Shown: positions 62,189 to 64,000 of the stretch, piece after piece | Layout of the letters: the number at the start of each line of letters is the position of its first letter | How positions within the stretch are numbered: the first letter of the stretch is position 1 | Source of the DNA: Actinomycetospora succinea | Lineage (GTDB): Bacteria > Actinomycetota > Actinomycetes > Mycobacteriales > Pseudonocardiaceae | Reading direction: 5' to 3' | DNA: 64,000 nt | Assembly (NCBI RefSeq): GCF_004363095.1 | Contig: NZ_SNYO01000004.1 | Span: 62,001-126,000 of the forward strand | The notes under the pieces: generated by a model | Told to the model about the DNA's origin: nothing | The model's database searches: none | Seen by the model: the letters and a program-made list of their open reading frames with translations, nothing else | Translations under genes and position numbers: made by a program

Positions 62189-63037
62189 CTGGTCGTCGCC
62201 GGTCAGCGGCCGGCTGCCGGCGGCGGGCGAGGAGCAGGATCTCGCGTGCGCCCATGGCGAGGGCGAAGCCGGCGAACGCGACGCCGAGGACGACGCCGTC
62301 GAGCGCCAGGGCGAGGAGTGCTCCGCCGGCGGCTCCGGGGACGGCTCCGAGGCCGACGTAGCCGCTGATGCGCGGTGAAGCGGTGCCCCGGCGTAGGTGG
62401 ACGACGGCTCCGACGACCGAGTTGGGGACGAACAGCAGCAGGGACGTCCCGGCGGCGGTGTGCAGGTCGGCGCCGAAGAGCACGACGAGCGCGGGGACGG
62501 CGAGCAGTCCGCCGCCGAGACCGAGAGCCGCGGCCCAGGCCCCGATGACGATCCCGGCGACCACGGTGACCGGGACGACGAACCAGAGGCTCGCCAGCAG
62601 CGCGGGAGAGACCGCGGCCCGGCCGGCGAGCGGGTCGAGGCCGGCGGCGTCGAGGGAGAGCTTGGCCGCGGTCACGAGGACGACGACGATGAACAGCAGC
62701 CGCAGGACGCGATCGGGCAATCGGGAGACGATGTCGGCGCCGAAGAACCCGCCGATGATGCCACCGATGATCAGCCCGGTTCCGGCTCGGAGGTCGACCG
62801 CCCCGCCGGCGAGGGCGTAGACCGCGGCTCCGATCACGCAGACGGCGATGTTGGCGGTGGTCGCGGTGCCGTGCGCCACCGCGCGGGGTAGGCGCGCGAA
62901 GCGGTCGAGGCGGGGACGAAGAGCACGCCGCTGCCTCCGCCGAACAGTCCACTGACCGCACCGCCGACGAGTCCGATGCTCGCGGCCCCCACGGTTCCCA
63001 GGGGGCTGTCGGTGGCGTGCTCGCCGCTGGCGTCCAT
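62148..63037 (-). pseudogene. Frameshifted TauE/SafE-family sulfite exporter-like gene
   Basis: The N-terminal frame starts at ATG 63037 with SIGLVGGAVSGLFGGGSGVLFVPA and then turns to nonsense. The rest of the transporter continues in another frame from about 62908: DRFARLPRAVAHGTATTANIAVCVIGAAVYA and several later helices. Adding one C in the run near 62908-62912 restores the usual VPALDRFARLP. The C-terminus overlaps the tRNA on the other strand. It is either a real recent mutation or a base-calling error. The full protein would be a TauE/SafE anion exporter. ATG 63037 follows GAGGAGGACCC. Confidence 0.85.
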
Positions 63038-63055
63038 GGGTCCTCCTCGCCGACT

Positions 63056-63124
63056 CTGTAACCATCACCCGCGTTGTCGAGATTACACAGCTGGTAACCT
63101 GCCCGCAGCTCGGGCCGGTTACAG
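63056..63124. promoter_or_regulatory. Shared operator/promoter region of TauE/SafE and CGNR genes
   Basis: CTGTAACC (63056-63063) and GGTTACAG (63117-63124) form a perfect inverted repeat, and related GATTACAC and GGTAACC lie between. Each end covers a -10: TACAGA for the minus gene and TACAGT (63120-63125) for the plus gene. A bound regulator would close both promoters. Confidence 0.6.
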
Positions 63125-63132
63125 TGGGACCC

Positions 63133-63645
63133 GTGACCGCCGTGCCTCATGTGCCCACCTCCTGGCTGGTGGAGCTGGTGAACGGGTACGGCAGCCGGCC
63201 CCGTGCGGCCGCCGCCAGGACCGACGAGCCGTATCCCGACCTCGGCCCCCTGGTCGACCTGCCCGGGGCGACCACGCTCGGCGAGCGGGGGCTGGTCGAC
63301 CTCGCCGACCGCCTGTGGCTCCTCTTCGCCTCGACGGACCCGTCCGAGAGGGCGACGGTCATGAACGACCTCCTGGTCCGTTCGCGACTCACCCCGTACC
63401 TCGATCACGAGGCCCGGACCTGCTGGTCGACATCAGTGACCGCGCCCGACGAGCTCCTGGCCGCCGGCTGCGCGACGACCCTGATGGAGGTCCTCGCCCA
63501 CGGGGGCTGGCGCCGTCTCGGGACCTGTGAGGGCGAGGACTGCCAGGACGCCCACCTCGACCTGCCCGGACGCAGCCGCCGGTACTGCTCCACCACGTGT
63601 CTCAACCGCGCCCGCGTCCGCGCCTACCGGGCACGCCGGCGCTGA
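63133..63645 (+). CDS. CGNR zinc-finger (ABATE domain) transcriptional regulator
   Basis: The 170-residue protein has an N-terminal ABATE-type domain (SWLVELVNGYGSRP, LVDLADRLWLLF) and a C-terminal zinc finger: GTCEGEDCQDAHLDLPGRSRRYCSTTCLNRARVRAYRAR. The usual CGNR tetrad reads CLNR here. The finger binds DNA. GTG 63133 has TACAGT seven bases upstream, fitting a leaderless transcript; GTG 63124 is also in frame. It likely controls the divergent TauE/SafE gene and itself. Confidence 0.9.
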   Translation: MTAVPHVPTSWLVELVNGYGSRPRAAAARTDEPYPDLGPLVDLPGATTLGERGLVDLADRLWLLFASTDPSERATVMNDLLVRSRLTPYLDHEARTCWSTSVTAPDELLAAGCATTLMEVLAHGGWRRLGTCEGEDCQDAHLDLPGRSRRYCSTTCLNRARVRAYRARRR

Positions 63646-63973
63646 GGCGGACCCGACCTCTCTGGCCACCTCGCGCCGGAGCCCGCGCGACGGGGCTACG
63701 CACCCCGCCGGAGCAACACCGCGCGCGAGGTCCCCCGTCCACCCCGGGTGGTCGTCGCAGAGTCACCGTCGGCACACCGGCAGGACGCCCCTTCGTCACC
63801 CGCCCGTCGCAGTGGTCGTGCGGAGAACGGTTCCCCACGCGGGCCGGGACGGAGCTCCGCCGGGAGTCCTGACCGCTCGGGCACCCCGGACGGACCGCTC
63901 GACGCCGACCCCGCGGAGCTGCTCCGAACGGGCGAGAAGATCAGCGACACTTTCCTCGAGGGAGGTGAGCGTC
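63646..63973. other. Intergenic region, possible small gene
   Basis: The only frame of note is plus strand 63748-63981, 77 codons. Its last part (PLDADPAELLRTGEKISDTFLEGGERRG) reads like protein, but its first part does not. It would overlap the next gene by eight bases. I cannot support it as a gene. Confidence 0.35.
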
Positions 63974-64000
63974 GTGGCTGACCAGGTGGACCTGTCGGGT
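63974..64000 (+). CDS. Start of a gene cut by the right edge
   Basis: GTG 63974 follows GGAGGTGAGCGTC. Nine codons are present (VADQVDLSG) before the edge. Identity cannot be judged. Confidence 0.5.

Noticed and set aside
62115-64000. Genomic island inserted at the tRNA
   Set aside because: No integrase, no repeated tRNA 3' end and no phage gene is visible; the TauE/SafE-CGNR pair looks ordinary.

Overview
The window is bacterial chromosome from a high-G+C actinomycete, most likely a member of the Pseudonocardiaceae such as Pseudonocardia. Start codons are mixed ATG, GTG and TTG, and several genes look leaderless. The cell-envelope gene set is actinobacterial: an LCP ligase, an LpqU-type transglycosylase, a DUF4185 glycanase and PASTA and FHA proteins. 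The gene order mfd, mazG, lpqU, eno, divIC-like, DUF501, ppx matches the mycobacterial core order. The genus is an inference. No transposase, integrase, phage gene or CRISPR array was found.

Region 1 (1-16.9 kb, all minus strand) is a signalling block. It starts with a membrane protein cut by the window edge and a TetR regulator, then a DUF4190 protein and an acidic Ca-binding-type repeat protein. The core follows: a double-FHA ABC transporter, a small membrane protein, a degenerate kinase with DUF3558-like ectodomains, an active-looking Ser/Thr kinase, a membrane protein carrying the same ectodomain as that kinase, and a second double-FHA ABC transporter. A PASTA kinase and a Cys-rich DUF5685 protein close the block. 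I read this as phosphorylation-controlled export: kinases sense outside signals and FHA domains pass the phospho-signal to the transporters.

Region 2 (17-24.5 kb) holds a collagen-like lipoprotein next to a class F sortase, a DUF4185 glycanase, an AtuA-like/CaiB-like CoA-transferase pair behind an 18-base palindrome, and a peptidoglycan amidase lipoprotein. Region 3 (24.5-45.5 kb) is mixed housekeeping: aldehyde dehydrogenase, K+ channel, SAM methyltransferase, an array of three 105-base palindromic repeats, LCP ligase, GMC oxidoreductase, beta-propeller lipoprotein, SRPBCC protein, universal stress protein, an orphan ATP-synthase b-like subunit, PanE-like reductase, a phosphatase with a Pro-rich tail, RDD protein, EEP-family membrane protein and a glucose/sorbosone dehydrogenase lipoprotein.

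Region 4 (45.8-62 kb, mostly plus strand) is the core mfd-to-ppx segment. A SurA-like lipoprotein sits between mfd and mazG. An efeUOB iron-uptake operon with two IdeR/DtxR-like boxes lies between mazG and lpqU. The segment ends with a family-5 uracil-DNA glycosylase and an odd tRNA with anticodon UAA. Region 5 (62-64 kb) has a frameshifted TauE/SafE gene divergent from a CGNR zinc-finger regulator; both promoters overlap an inverted repeat. Another gene begins at the right edge.
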